From: Arthrobacter yangruifuii
Lineage (GTDB): Bacteria > Actinomycetota > Actinomycetes > Actinomycetales > Micrococcaceae
DNA: 64,000 bases
NCBI RefSeq assembly: GCF_009192775.1
Contig: NZ_VTFX01000001.1
Coordinates: 1,178,001 to 1,242,000 of the forward strand
Direction: 5' to 3'
This document shows positions 39,482 to 47,540 of this stretch, piece after piece; position 1 is the first letter of the stretch; each line of letters starts with the position of its first letter. The position numbers and the translations under genes are program-made. Below the pieces are notes generated by a model. That model searched no databases. It saw only the letters and a list, made by a program, of their open reading frames with translations, and was not told the DNA's origin.

Positions 39482-39850
39482 GGGGATGACCGGTTTCGAC
39501 GATGTTTTGTTGAGACAGGGGAAGCGGGCCGAGGATACAGGGTTATCTCGTTAACGATCTCTGTAAACCAATAAGTGCCGAATCAAAGCGCACTGACTTC
39601 GCTCTTGCTGCCTAAGCAGTAAGGCATAGTCCGTCAGCCCGGGGATGCTCTCGCCCCGGTGCCTGGCGTCATTTAGAGGGCCACTGCTGAACACCTTCGC
39701 CGTTGGGGTGTTCGGGACTTTTAGACGGCTGGGTCCGGATCAGCCACTTGTTTGCGTGATGGCTGGGACCGAGAAAATCCGATGCAGACTGCGCCCGGAG
39801 AAGCCCTGACAAAGCGACATCGGACGGGGGTTCGATTCCCCCCATCTCCA
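39482..39850 (+). ncRNA. ssrA: transfer-messenger RNA (tmRNA)
   Basis: Rescues stalled ribosomes by acting first as tRNA-Ala and then as a short mRNA. The tRNA-like domain is made by GGGGATGACCGGTTTCGAC at the 5' end and the T-arm GGGGGTTCGATTCCCCC plus CATCTCC at the 3' end. The acceptor stem pairs 5' GGGGATG with 3' CATCTCC (one G-U). The resume frame at 39577-39615 encodes AESKRTDFALAA followed by TAA, with the usual hydrophobic LAA degradation signal. Pseudoknot-forming GC segments follow. The base after the discriminator A reads CTG, so CCA is not encoded and must be added. Located just after smpB. Confidence 0.96.
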
Positions 39851-39864
39851 CTGAGAATCTCCAC

Positions 39865-39902
39865 CCGAAGCGGGGAGCGTCTGCGGACGCTCCCCGCTTC
39901 GG
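39865..39902 (+). terminator. hairpin downstream of ssrA
   Basis: A 17-bp stem (CCGAAGCGGGGAGCGTC and complement) with a TGCG loop begins 14 bases after the tmRNA 3' end. The following sequence is TGGTTAAG, not a T tract, so termination may also involve RNA processing of the tmRNA 3' end. Confidence 0.8.
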
Positions 39903-40089
39903 TGGTTAAGCCCCCATGGCCAGGAGAGTTGTTTCTCACACCCGCGGCGTTTCACCCGTCCCGGAGGGCAATCCAGTCCGCTCGGCCACGGTGCGTTGGT
40001 AAACTTTGATTTAGGCAGTACCCGCGCCGGCATGACCCGGAGCGGGCGGTATAACCGGTCGCAAGACCTCGTAGGAGACGCACCACTTT

Positions 40090-40722
40090 ATGCAAAGCCC
40101 GGCACTCGAATCCCAGCATGACGACCTTTGGAACCGACGCTATGAGCCCAATGTCGCCGAGGTGAACCAGCTTTGCGACGCCCTGGCTGAAATGAAGCCG
40201 GGAAGCCAGGTGCCCTACATCGATCCCATGCACGACGTCGGGGAGTGCCGGATCGTCACCCTGTTTTCCAATATCGGTACCGCCCACGAGTCGGGATTCA
40301 TCACCCCCGGCGACAACGAGGCCGTTGCACGGCTTCTCGGCGTGCATTGGCAGGCGGGGCTGCGCCCCGAGTTCGTGATGCCGTGGAATGCCTACCCCTG
40401 GCACGTACCGGGCGAACCCAACGGCAAGCTGAGCAAGGAGCAGGTCCAGGAAGGCCTGCGCCCGCTGCTTCGCTTCCTGGCGCTGGTGCCCCGTGCCTCC
40501 GTCATCGTGGCGCACGGCACCGAGGCCCAGCGGCTGGCCGCACTGTTCCTGAAGACCGAGAACCGGATGATCTACCGCCGCAGCATCAAGGTCTACAAGG
40601 CCCGCTCGCTGTCCGGCCGTTCCTTTGGCGCCACCGCCGAACGCCAGCAGGAAGCGCTGGATGACATGCGCGCCGCCTACACCGATGCGATGGCCCGCAC
40701 AGGCCTCACCGCCGCACGCTAA
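40090..40722 (+). CDS. uracil-DNA glycosylase-like protein
   Basis: A 210-residue soluble protein, ATG start (GTAGGAGACGCACC upstream). The layout resembles the uracil-DNA glycosylase superfamily: PYIDPMHDVGECRIVTLFSN near residue 40, SGFITPGDNEAVARLL near 67, FVMPWNAYPWHVPGE near 95 (comparable to the WN-xxP/PWN segment), and ASVIVAHGTEAQRLAALFL near 140 in the place of the usual VVALG motif. Catalytic residues do not match a standard UDG family clearly. The assignment is therefore superfamily level, and repair activity is not certain. It lies alone between ssrA and an unusual hairpin region. Confidence 0.7.
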   Translation: MQSPALESQHDDLWNRRYEPNVAEVNQLCDALAEMKPGSQVPYIDPMHDVGECRIVTLFSNIGTAHESGFITPGDNEAVARLLGVHWQAGLRPEFVMPWNAYPWHVPGEPNGKLSKEQVQEGLRPLLRFLALVPRASVIVAHGTEAQRLAALFLKTENRMIYRRSIKVYKARSLSGRSFGATAERQQEALDDMRAAYTDAMARTGLTAAR

Positions 40723-40727
40723 GCCTC

Positions 40728-40778
40728 GGGGCAGCGCCCCTGCACAGGGACTTTCAGGGGCGCTGCCCCTGAAAGTCC
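40728..40778. terminator. two overlapping, mutually exclusive hairpins
   Basis: Hairpin A pairs 40728-40742 (GGGGCAGCGCCCCTG) with 40755-40769 perfectly over 15 bp. Hairpin B pairs 40748-40761 (GGACTTTCAGGGGC) with 40765-40778 perfectly over 14 bp around a GCT loop. Because 40755-40769 takes part in both, only one can form at a time. It starts six bases after the stop of the UDG-like gene and lies before the convergent gene at 40857. No T tract. Confidence 0.8.
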
Positions 40779-40856
40779 GTGCTGAGAGGCCGCTGCCCGG
40801 CGCCTGGACAGGCAGGCCCGGTGCGGCCGGGGCGGCGCCGTACCGCCGTCGTCGGC

Positions 40857-41234
40857 TCAGTCGTCGGCAGTGTCCCCGGCCGTATCCACCACTCCGATGA
40901 AGCGGGTTCCGACGCCGGGGTACTCGGTGCGTTCCGCCCCGGCCGGCAGTTCCGGCAGTTCCCGCACGCGGTGGTCCTCACAGGCGATGAAGGTGAACTC
41001 CGGCCACCACTTTTTCGGCCGGGCAGCTTCCGTGTAACCGCAGACGGTGCAGGAAAGCTGGACCCAGACGGGCCGCTTTCCGGTGCGGTTGGCCCGGGAC
41101 TGGACCAGCCATCCGGGCGGGTCGGCCTGCAGCCGGGCCAGCTCGGCGTCATCCATCCGTGCGGGAATGCCGTGGCGGGTGGCCATTTCGAGCGGGATAT
41201 CAAGGACCTGGGCGGCTTGGCGTCGTGTAATCAT
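40857..41234 (-). CDS. conserved hypothetical protein with putative Cys/His metal site
   Basis: A 125-residue soluble protein, ATG start. The N-terminus looks like a small helical DNA-binding segment (ITRRQAAQVLDIPLEMATRHG) followed by ARMDDAELARLQADPPGWL. The middle carries LSCTVCGYTE (CxxC) near residue 62 and FIACEDHRVRELP (CxxH) near 84, which together could hold a zinc ion. The C-terminus is acidic (DTAGDTADD). No family assigned. The helix-turn-helix-like start and zinc-ribbon-like centre suggest nucleic-acid binding (inference only). Confidence 0.72.
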   Translation of the reverse strand: MITRRQAAQVLDIPLEMATRHGIPARMDDAELARLQADPPGWLVQSRANRTGKRPVWVQLSCTVCGYTEAARPKKWWPEFTFIACEDHRVRELPELPAGAERTEYPGVGTRFIGVVDTAGDTADD

Positions 41235-41315
41235 CGCCTTAAACGATACCGGGGCGCGCGGCGCCGGACTAATACTGCCTGTCCGGCCGCCGCCCGCCCG
41301 GCGGGCGTCACCGGT

Positions 41316-42494
41316 TCACGCGGCGATGCCTTCTTCATCCTCCCGGACACCGGCCAGCTCGTCGGCCAGCCGGATGCGCCGGATGCTCCAGAAATGCGTC
41401 AGCGCCAGCAGCAGCGACCCGGCCACCAACCAGAGGGCCAGCTTGAGGCCGTCCATTCCAAACGTCTGGCCGGGGAAGTACACCAGGCTCTGCGCTGCAT
41501 GCAGCCAGGCAGCTCCGTTCCAGAACGTACCCAGGGCCGCGAAGAACGGGGGCAGGGTATGGGCAGTAAAAATGCCGCCGGAGCTGGTGAAGTTCAGCAT
41601 GACGAACAACAGGGTCAGCATGGGCGTGGTCCATTTCCGCAGTACCGGGTGAAGCGCCACGCCGAGCAGGGCGATGGTGAGCACGTAGAGCCAGGACAGC
41701 AGCCAGATGCTGAACTGGCTGTGTTCAAGAATGCCGTAAATCGGGCCGGCAATGATGACACCCATGGCCGCAATGACGGCGGACGAGGCCACCGTCACGG
41801 CGGCGCGCCAGAGCACGGAGATACCGGAAGCGACGGCGGAGATCGCCACGGCGCTGGAATATCCGCCGACGCTCATGCCCACCAGCAGGAAGAACAGGCC
41901 CTGGGACGTGGGGTCATGCTGGTTGGTCGGCACGACGTCGATGATCTCCAGCGGCAGGTGCTGCCCGAACGCGACGGGCTGGAAGACCTTCTTGGCAATT
42001 TCAGCAGTGGTGGCGGAATCCGCCGAGGATACGTACAGGGCCGCTTGCGTCTGCCCGGGCTCATAGGCAGCGGCCACAATGCGGTCCTTGATCAGGCCGC
42101 GCGCTTCCCCGGAATCGGCCACGGTGCGCACGTCCAGGGCCCCCGGCAGCGAATCGTGGAGCTGCTGGGCGAAGGCCTCCGTGGAAACGCCGGTGCCTAC
42201 CACTGCCACGGGGAGGTGGGTGGGCTCCGGCTCGTGGAAGGCCCCGAGGTAGGCCAGGCCCATGCCCGCCGCCAGGAAAAACGGAATCAGGATGTGCAGG
42301 CCGAGCTCACGCCAGAACGCAGCCGGCGGCACGGGGTGCCGCCGCGGAGCCTGCCCCCGGTGCTCCGCCGGACGCGCGGGGGAATGTGCGGGAGCGGCGG
42401 TGTCGGGTCCGGGCGGCAGCTCCGTCAGCACAAGCTCTGCGGAACGTGGGGAACCGTGGGGGGAACCTGGGCTGGGGTGGTGGGAATCGGACAT
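41316..42494 (-). CDS. YhgE/Pip-like multi-span membrane protein
   Basis: A 392-residue membrane protein from the ATG at 42494, with AAAGGTCCC just upstream. A Pro/His-rich cytoplasmic N-terminus of about 70 residues leads to one helix (ILIPFFLAAGMGLAYLG). An extracellular domain of about 120 residues follows (LPVAVVGTGVSTEAFAQQL through LPLEIIDVVPTNQHDPTSQG), and then five helices. This one-plus-five layout matches ABC-2-type/YhgE-Pip proteins linked to drug export or secretion. It is divergent from the MarR gene at 42628, and paired palindromic operators lie between them, so MarR control is likely. No ATPase gene is adjacent. Confidence 0.83.
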   Translation of the reverse strand: MSDSHHPSPGSPHGSPRSAELVLTELPPGPDTAAPAHSPARPAEHRGQAPRRHPVPPAAFWRELGLHILIPFFLAAGMGLAYLGAFHEPEPTHLPVAVVGTGVSTEAFAQQLHDSLPGALDVRTVADSGEARGLIKDRIVAAAYEPGQTQAALYVSSADSATTAEIAKKVFQPVAFGQHLPLEIIDVVPTNQHDPTSQGLFFLLVGMSVGGYSSAVAISAVASGISVLWRAAVTVASSAVIAAMGVIIAGPIYGILEHSQFSIWLLSWLYVLTIALLGVALHPVLRKWTTPMLTLLFVMLNFTSSGGIFTAHTLPPFFAALGTFWNGAAWLHAAQSLVYFPGQTFGMDGLKLALWLVAGSLLLALTHFWSIRRIRLADELAGVREDEEGIAA

Positions 42495-42538
42495 GGGACC
42501 TTTCGTGGCGGGAGGCGCTGGGGGCGCCCAAAGCAACT

Positions 42539-42576
42539 GTTGCATTGCGCAACACCATATTGTTGCACAATGCAAC
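42539..42576. promoter_or_regulatory. paired palindromic operators, probable MarR binding sites
   Basis: GTTGCATTGCGCAAC (42539-42553) and GTTGCACAATGCAAC (42562-42576) are two 15-base inverted repeats of the form GTTGC-N5-GCAAC. Each is nearly the reverse complement of the other (one mismatch), and their centres are 23 bp apart, about two helical turns. They lie 45 bases before the divergent membrane-protein ATG and 51 bases before the MarR GTG, where a repressor would cover both promoters. Confidence 0.87.
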
Positions 42577-42627
42577 AATCGCTCCCGTTCGTCTCCGGAG
42601 CCCGGGGCCGGCAGGTAGGTTGGATAT

Positions 42628-43074
42628 GTGGCACAACAGCAGGGATCATCCGAAAACCCCGTCGGTGGCGTCTATGACCAGATCGACACCATTTACCGCC
42701 GTGCGGTGGCACGCTCGCGGCGGATCAACGCACCGCTGACACAGGTTGAACACTCTCTCCTGGCGTATATCGGAGGGCATCCCGGCTGCAGGGCCACCGA
42801 TATTGCCGCTGACTTCTCCCTGAACCGCTCCACGGTGTCACGGCAGCTCCGGGAACTTGCCGCGCTGGGCCTGGTGTCTGCCCGGGAGGAGGACCAGGGC
42901 CGGGGACGCCGGGGGCGGATACTCCATGTCACTGACGAAGGGGCAAGGCGGCTCGAGAGGTCCCTGGCGGTCCACCGGGATGCCGTCCGGTCCCGCCTGG
43001 AAGGCTGGAGCGAGGCGGAGGTGCGGGATTTCCTCGCCGCGCTGCAGAGGTTCAACGCGGGCAGCGACAGCTAA
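42628..43074 (+). CDS. MarR-family transcriptional regulator
   Basis: A 148-residue winged-helix repressor, GTG start. Helical dimerisation segments flank the DNA-binding domain: VEHSLLAYIGGHPGCRATDI near residue 35, recognition helix DFSLNRSTVSRQLRELAALG near 60, and wing SAREEDQGRGRRGRILHVTD near 83. Family members repress divergent efflux genes and release DNA on ligand binding. The target is most likely its own promoter and that of the membrane protein at 41316, through the palindromes at 42539-42576. Confidence 0.93.
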   Translation: MAQQQGSSENPVGGVYDQIDTIYRRAVARSRRINAPLTQVEHSLLAYIGGHPGCRATDIAADFSLNRSTVSRQLRELAALGLVSAREEDQGRGRRGRILHVTDEGARRLERSLAVHRDAVRSRLEGWSEAEVRDFLAALQRFNAGSDS

Positions 43075-43095
43075 AGGGAGCTGCCGGCATGCGAA

Positions 43096-43123
43096 GGGAC
43101 GGCAGCCCAGCGGCTGCCGTCCC
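43096..43123. terminator. intrinsic hairpin between convergent genes
   Basis: A perfect 12-bp stem (GGGACGGCAGCC and complement) with a CAGC loop, extended by partially paired GCGA/TCGC flanks. It lies 21 bases after the MarR stop and 25 bases before the stop of the convergent DUF1269 gene. T tract absent. Confidence 0.8.
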
Positions 43124-43148
43124 CTCGCGTAGTGCCCCCGCGGTCCTG

Positions 43149-43649
43149 CTAGGCGGGTGTCGACTCGAAGAATGCTTCCCGGAGGTTGGCTTCCTCATCC
43201 TTGGAGAGGTTCGTGTAGATCAGCTTCGCGCCGGCGAAATCCTTGAAGGCGTCCGCGACCCGGTCCTCAACGGCGTTGCTGGACAGGACGAACAGCGCCG
43301 AGGTCCCCGGGGTGACTTCCTGACGGACCTGGGAGATGAAATCGTCACTGATGCCAACGTCGATCATCGATCCCGACAGCGCGCCGATGGCTGCACCCAC
43401 CGCGGCGCCGATGAGCGGTACAAAGAAAATCAGGCCAAAGAGCAGGCCCCAGAAACCGCCGCCCAGGGCACCGGTCCCCACCATGTTGTGCTCCTGGATG
43501 GTCTTGGGCTTTTTCCGCCCCTCGGGCCAGGTGACGACGGCTTCGTCCTGGACACTGATGAGGCCCTGGGACTGCAGGCTGGCAAGGGTTTGCGTGGCGC
43601 GTTCCGCAGCGTCCGCATCAGAGAATTTCCAAACGGTCAGTGTTGCCAT
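43149..43649 (-). CDS. DUF1269 membrane-associated protein
   Basis: A 166-residue protein from the ATG at 43649 (GGAG nine bases upstream). The N-terminal ferredoxin-like part begins ATLTVWKFSDADAAERATQTL and includes LQSQGLISVQDEAVVTW. A Gly/Ala-rich double hydrophobic stretch (GALGGGFWGLLFGLIFF and PLIGAAVGAAIGALSG, residues 62-100) follows. The C-terminal part has ISDDFISQVRQEVTPGTSALFVL. This order is the DUF1269 family pattern, associated with stress or membrane functions but biochemically undefined. It is convergent with the MarR gene. Confidence 0.9.
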   Translation of the reverse strand: MATLTVWKFSDADAAERATQTLASLQSQGLISVQDEAVVTWPEGRKKPKTIQEHNMVGTGALGGGFWGLLFGLIFFVPLIGAAVGAAIGALSGSMIDVGISDDFISQVRQEVTPGTSALFVLSSNAVEDRVADAFKDFAGAKLIYTNLSKDEEANLREAFFESTPA

Positions 43650-43791
43650 GGCAGTTACTCCAAACGGTAGAGTTCGGGACAAGTCCGTCTACGGGACCTG
43701 TCGGCAGCGCCAACGTTAGTGCTGGATCCGGGCGGGTACAAGGAAAACGGACGTCCCGGGGCCAGCCTGCACCGTAACTCCCGGCGACCCT

Positions 43792-45558
43792 GTGCGGGCC
43801 GCAGGAGCGGACGTACTATGCATGGACGCGATGAAAGGACGGACGTCCGTGGAGGATCCGAATCATTTCCCCTGGTGGGCGGACGCAGTTGTCTATCAGA
43901 TCTATCCCCGCAGTTTCGCCGATTCCACCGGAGACGGTGTGGGGGACATCGGCGGCATCATCCAACACCTCGACCACCTGGTGGACCTCGGAGTGGACGT
44001 TGTCTGGCTGTCGCCGGTCCACCAGTCGCCGCAGTTCGACAATGGCTACGACATCAGTGACTACCGGCGCATTGACGAGCTCTTCGGCACCAACGAACAG
44101 TACGAAGAGCTGCTGGGCGGGCTGCATGAACGGGGCATCAAACTGATCATGGACCTGGTGGTGAACCACACCTCCACTGAATATCCGGGCTTCGTGGAAT
44201 CCAGGTCCTCCCGCACCTCCCCGCGGCGGGACAGCTACTGGTGGAGGGATCCACGGCCGGGCTTCGCACCGGGGGAACCCGGCGCCGAGCCCAACAACTG
44301 GCGCTCCTTTTTCGGCGGATCGGCCTGGACCTTCGACGAGGCCACCGGACAGTATTACCTCCACCTGTTTACTCCGCAGCAGCCGGACCTGAACTGGGAG
44401 ACCCCCAGGGTCCGGGAACGGGTCTACGAAATGATGAACTGGTGGCTGGACAAGGGTGTGGACGGCTTCCGGATGGACGTCATCAACTTCATTTCCAAGG
44501 ATCCCACCCTGCCGGACGGGGTGGCGGAAGCCTCCGGGGCCTGGGGGGACGGCAGCCCGCACTTCGTCAACGGGCCGCGGATCCATGAGTTCCTGCAGGA
44601 GATGCACCGGCGGGTCTTTGCCGAACGGAGCGGTGACTATCTGACCGTGGGGGAGACCCCCGGCGTCACCGTGGAGCAGGCCCGGCTGTATACGGACCGC
44701 CGCCGGCAGGAGCTGGACATGGTCTTCCAGTTTGAGCATGTGAACCTGGACCAGGGCCCCGGTGGAAAGTTCGATTACCGCGGCCTGTCCCTGGCGGATC
44801 TGAAGACCAGCTGGAACCGCTGGCAGCGCGGCCTGGGGGAGACGGGCTGGAACAGTCTCTACCTAAGCAACCACGACCAGCCGCGGATCGTGTCCCGCTT
44901 CGGCGATGAAACCCGCTACCGGTATGAATCGGCCACCATGTGGGCCACCCTGCTCCACCTGCAGCGCGGCACGCCCTATGTCTACCAGGGCGAGGAAATC
45001 GGCATGACCGGTGCCGGATTCACGTCCATTGACCAATACCGGGACGTGGAGTCGCTGAACTATTACGACGAAGCCCTGGAGCAGGGCATCAACCGGACAG
45101 CGGTGCTGGAATCGCTTCGGCGGATGAGCAGGGACAACGCCCGGACCCCCATGCAGTGGACGGCCGGCCCCAACGCCGGATTCAGCGAGAACACGCCGTG
45201 GATTCCCATGGGGGCAAGCCATCCGGAAGTGAACGTCGACGCCGACCGGGCCGCGGAGAAATCGGTTTTCCGCTATTACCAGGCCCTGATCCGGCTGCGG
45301 CACGAATCGAAATTGGTCTCGCTGGGTGAATTCCACCTGCTGGAACCGGAGCATCCGGTCCTGTTTGCCTTTAAGCGCACGTACGGGGACCACGCCCTGC
45401 TGGTCCTGGGCAACGTATCCGGCGAGGACCTCGAGGTGCCGTCAGACCTCGAATCCGGTGAGCTGGTCCTGGGCAATTACGCCGACGCCGGTGAACGGAG
45501 CCTGCTGCGCCCCTGGGAAGCGCGGATCCTGGACATTTCCACGTATGAGGGTGGCTGA
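43792..45558 (+). CDS. GH13 alpha-glucosidase / oligo-1,6-glucosidase-like
   Basis: Cytoplasmic alpha-amylase-family hydrolase of 588 residues from the ATG at 43792. The catalytic domain begins at WWADAVVYQIYPRSFADSTG, so shorter starts (ATG 43822, or GTG 43849 with AAAGGA upstream) are plausible. Active-site regions: MDLVVNHTSTEYPGF (His), GVDGFRMDVINFISKD (nucleophile Asp), YLTVGETPGV (acid/base Glu) and LYLSNHDQPRIVSRFG (transition-state Asp). The PWW, DVINFISKD and SLYLSNHDQPR sequences are those of exo-acting alpha-glucosidases that hydrolyse isomaltose, sucrose or trehalose-type substrates. A small C-terminal beta domain closes the protein. Convergent with the YbdK gene (6 bp apart). 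Confidence 0.92.
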   Translation: MRAAGADVLCMDAMKGRTSVEDPNHFPWWADAVVYQIYPRSFADSTGDGVGDIGGIIQHLDHLVDLGVDVVWLSPVHQSPQFDNGYDISDYRRIDELFGTNEQYEELLGGLHERGIKLIMDLVVNHTSTEYPGFVESRSSRTSPRRDSYWWRDPRPGFAPGEPGAEPNNWRSFFGGSAWTFDEATGQYYLHLFTPQQPDLNWETPRVRERVYEMMNWWLDKGVDGFRMDVINFISKDPTLPDGVAEASGAWGDGSPHFVNGPRIHEFLQEMHRRVFAERSGDYLTVGETPGVTVEQARLYTDRRRQELDMVFQFEHVNLDQGPGGKFDYRGLSLADLKTSWNRWQRGLGETGWNSLYLSNHDQPRIVSRFGDETRYRYESATMWATLLHLQRGTPYVYQGEEIGMTGAGFTSIDQYRDVESLNYYDEALEQGINRTAVLESLRRMSRDNARTPMQWTAGPNAGFSENTPWIPMGASHPEVNVDADRAAEKSVFRYYQALIRLRHESKLVSLGEFHLLEPEHPVLFAFKRTYGDHALLVLGNVSGEDLEVPSDLESGELVLGNYADAGERSLLRPWEARILDISTYEGG

Positions 45559-45564
45559 GCAGGG

Positions 45565-46653
45565 CTATTGGGCGGTGAGGCTGCGGCTGTACAGGTCCAC
45601 GAGCCCCGCCGGGCCGCCGGAGTGGAAGGCAGCCCGCTGCCGCTGCGCGCCGGTGCCGGTGGCCAGGATCCTGGCGATGCCGGCAGCGGCGAACTCCCCG
45701 TCTCCGGCGTCCTCCAGGGCGTCCGCAACATAATCCAGCAGGGCATGCAGGAGTTCGGCGGCCGGGACGCTGCCGCCGGGATATGACACCAGGTTGCCGC
45801 CCAAACCAAAGCGTGCAGCCTGCCACAGTCCGACGTCGAGCAGTTCCGGATCCGGGGCTGCGCCCGACGCCGGCTCGGCCGAAGCCAGGGTCTTCACCAG
45901 CGCCCGCACCAGGACGGCCAGCAGCACGGTGTCCCCGGCCTGAAGCTGGGCATCCGCAATGCGGACCTCAACGGTGGGGAAGTGCTCGGAGAGCCGGGCT
46001 GCCCAGCCCACGTGTCCGGCGTCGGGCACCACGTCCGTGGCGAGGAGGAGGGCGTCGAGCCGCCGGGCATAATCGAGGGCATCCGAGAAGAGGGGAGGGC
46101 ACCCCTGAACGGACCAGCGCCGGTAATGGACCATCCGCCAGCTGGCGAAGCTGCTGTCGGATCCGCGCCAGTAGGGGGAGTTCGCGGCGAGGGCCCCGAG
46201 CAGGGCGAGCCAGGGACGGAGCCCGTTGAGCACCCGCACGCCGGTGTCACGGGAGTCAATGCCCACGTGCACATGGACGCCGTTGACGTATTGTTCGCGG
46301 GCGACCGCCCCGGTGAGGAGGCCCATCCGCCGGTACCGGTCGGAGGAATTGAGCACCGGCGGGGCATCGGGGATGTTCGGGGCTGCCCCGGTGGGGGCTA
46401 CCCGGACGCCCACGGACGCTGCCGCCGTGGCCAGCCCCGAGCGGAATGCCAGCAGGGCCTGGAGCGCTTCGTCCCTGGTGGTGCAGACCGGGGTGGAAAC
46501 CTCCACCTGCGCGTCCAGCAGCTCCGCGGAACTGGGAAGGGACCCGTGTTCGGGGGACATCAGCGCACGGGCCAGTTCCCGGGATCCGGTGGGAAGCCCG
46601 GTCCGGGCATCCGTCAGGAGAAACTCTTCTTCGATACCGAAGGTGAAGACCAT
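45565..46653 (-). CDS. YbdK-type carboxylate-amine ligase (glutamate-cysteine ligase 2 family)
   Basis: A 362-residue ATP-grasp-like ligase of the GCS2 family. It starts MVFTFGIEEEFLLTDARTG, the family N-terminus with the metal-binding Glu cluster. Other landmarks are DAQVEVSTPVCTTRDEAL near residue 46, YVNGVHVHVGIDSRDTGVRV near 122 and the conserved WRGSDSSFASWRMVHYRRW near 165. Family members form gamma-glutamyl or similar peptide bonds, but the substrate is unassigned in most actinobacteria. Glutathione is not expected here, as actinobacteria use mycothiol. It lies 102 bp after the methyltransferase on the same strand. Confidence 0.9.
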   Translation of the reverse strand: MVFTFGIEEEFLLTDARTGLPTGSRELARALMSPEHGSLPSSAELLDAQVEVSTPVCTTRDEALQALLAFRSGLATAAASVGVRVAPTGAAPNIPDAPPVLNSSDRYRRMGLLTGAVAREQYVNGVHVHVGIDSRDTGVRVLNGLRPWLALLGALAANSPYWRGSDSSFASWRMVHYRRWSVQGCPPLFSDALDYARRLDALLLATDVVPDAGHVGWAARLSEHFPTVEVRIADAQLQAGDTVLLAVLVRALVKTLASAEPASGAAPDPELLDVGLWQAARFGLGGNLVSYPGGSVPAAELLHALLDYVADALEDAGDGEFAAAGIARILATGTGAQRQRAAFHSGGPAGLVDLYSRSLTAQ

Positions 46654-46755
46654 GCGCGTTTTCTCCCTGCACCAACCTGCCGGACTTGGACAATTGTAGG
46701 TAGCCGGGCCGGGCAGTGCACCAGGACCGGGAGGACTATCCCTTCGGCGCCGGTT

Positions 46756-47538
46756 TCACGCCGCCCGGACTGCCCGCCACGATAGCGTAAGGTACGGCAG
46801 GTCCAGCACCTCACCGGGTGCGTGGCCGAGGTGTTCGTAGAGGTACCAGGACAGGTTCGCCTGCAGCTTCTCCCGGGCCGCGGGGCCGGCCGAGAGGTAG
46901 AACGCCCGTGAGCGGGCCAGCTCGAACAGGTCTTCGGGGGTCATGGGCTGCGCCCAGGCCACGGTCGAGGACTCGTCCAGGCGGAAACCGGGCCCCAGCT
47001 CCGGGCGGAATCCCGGGCGCAGCACATCCCCGGCATGGATGATGCGTGAGTAGCGGTGGACCCACGGGACACTGACGTCCAGCTGGTTCCAGACCAGACC
47101 GACGACGCCGTGCGGCCGCAGGATGCGGTCGAACTCGCGGCAGGCTGCCACCGGGTCGCACCAGTGCCAGGCCTGGGCCACGGTAACGGCGTCCACGCTG
47201 GACGGCGGCAGGCCGGTGTTTTCGGCGGTGCCGATCCTCACCGGAACGTCCGGCAGCAGGCGGGACAGCTGGTCGAGCATGTCTCGGGAGGGATCCACGG
47301 CACAGACGTTCAAGCCCGCGGCACGGAGTTCCCGGGTGTACTTTCCCGTACCGGCGCCGACGTCGGCCGCGTCCCGGACCGCAGGGGCGTCCGGGACGCC
47401 GGGACAGGTGAGCAGCCACTGCACGGCTTCGGCGGGGTAGCCGGGGCGGATGCGGTCGTAGTGTTCCCCGCCCGCCTGGTAGCTGTCCGCCAGCTGCCGG
47501 CGGCGCAGCCCCTCGAGCCGGGGTCCGGAAGCGCCCAC
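46756..47538 (-). CDS. class I SAM-dependent methyltransferase
   Basis: A 260-residue protein, GTG start two bases after the hisN-like stop. It opens with RQLADSYQAGGEHYDRIRPGYP, typical of UbiE-like/type-11 methyltransferases. The SAM-binding loop is AADVGAGTGKYTRELRAAG near residue 58, followed by VCAVDPSRDMLDQL near 78, SVDAVTVAQAWHWCDPVAAC near 110 and a lid/core ending FYLSAGPAAREKLQANLSWY. The substrate is unknown. It is probably co-transcribed with the hisN-like gene. Confidence 0.87.
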   Translation of the reverse strand: MGASGPRLEGLRRRQLADSYQAGGEHYDRIRPGYPAEAVQWLLTCPGVPDAPAVRDAADVGAGTGKYTRELRAAGLNVCAVDPSRDMLDQLSRLLPDVPVRIGTAENTGLPPSSVDAVTVAQAWHWCDPVAACREFDRILRPHGVVGLVWNQLDVSVPWVHRYSRIIHAGDVLRPGFRPELGPGFRLDESSTVAWAQPMTPEDLFELARSRAFYLSAGPAAREKLQANLSWYLYEHLGHAPGEVLDLPYLTLSWRAVRAA

Positions 47539-47540
47539 AG

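Noticed and set aside
40779-42677. 632-codon open frame on the plus strand
   Set aside because: It runs opposite to the hypothetical gene at 40857 and the membrane-protein gene, and across their intergenic region and the operators. Composition is Gly/Arg/Gln-rich without domains. It is a GC-bias shadow.
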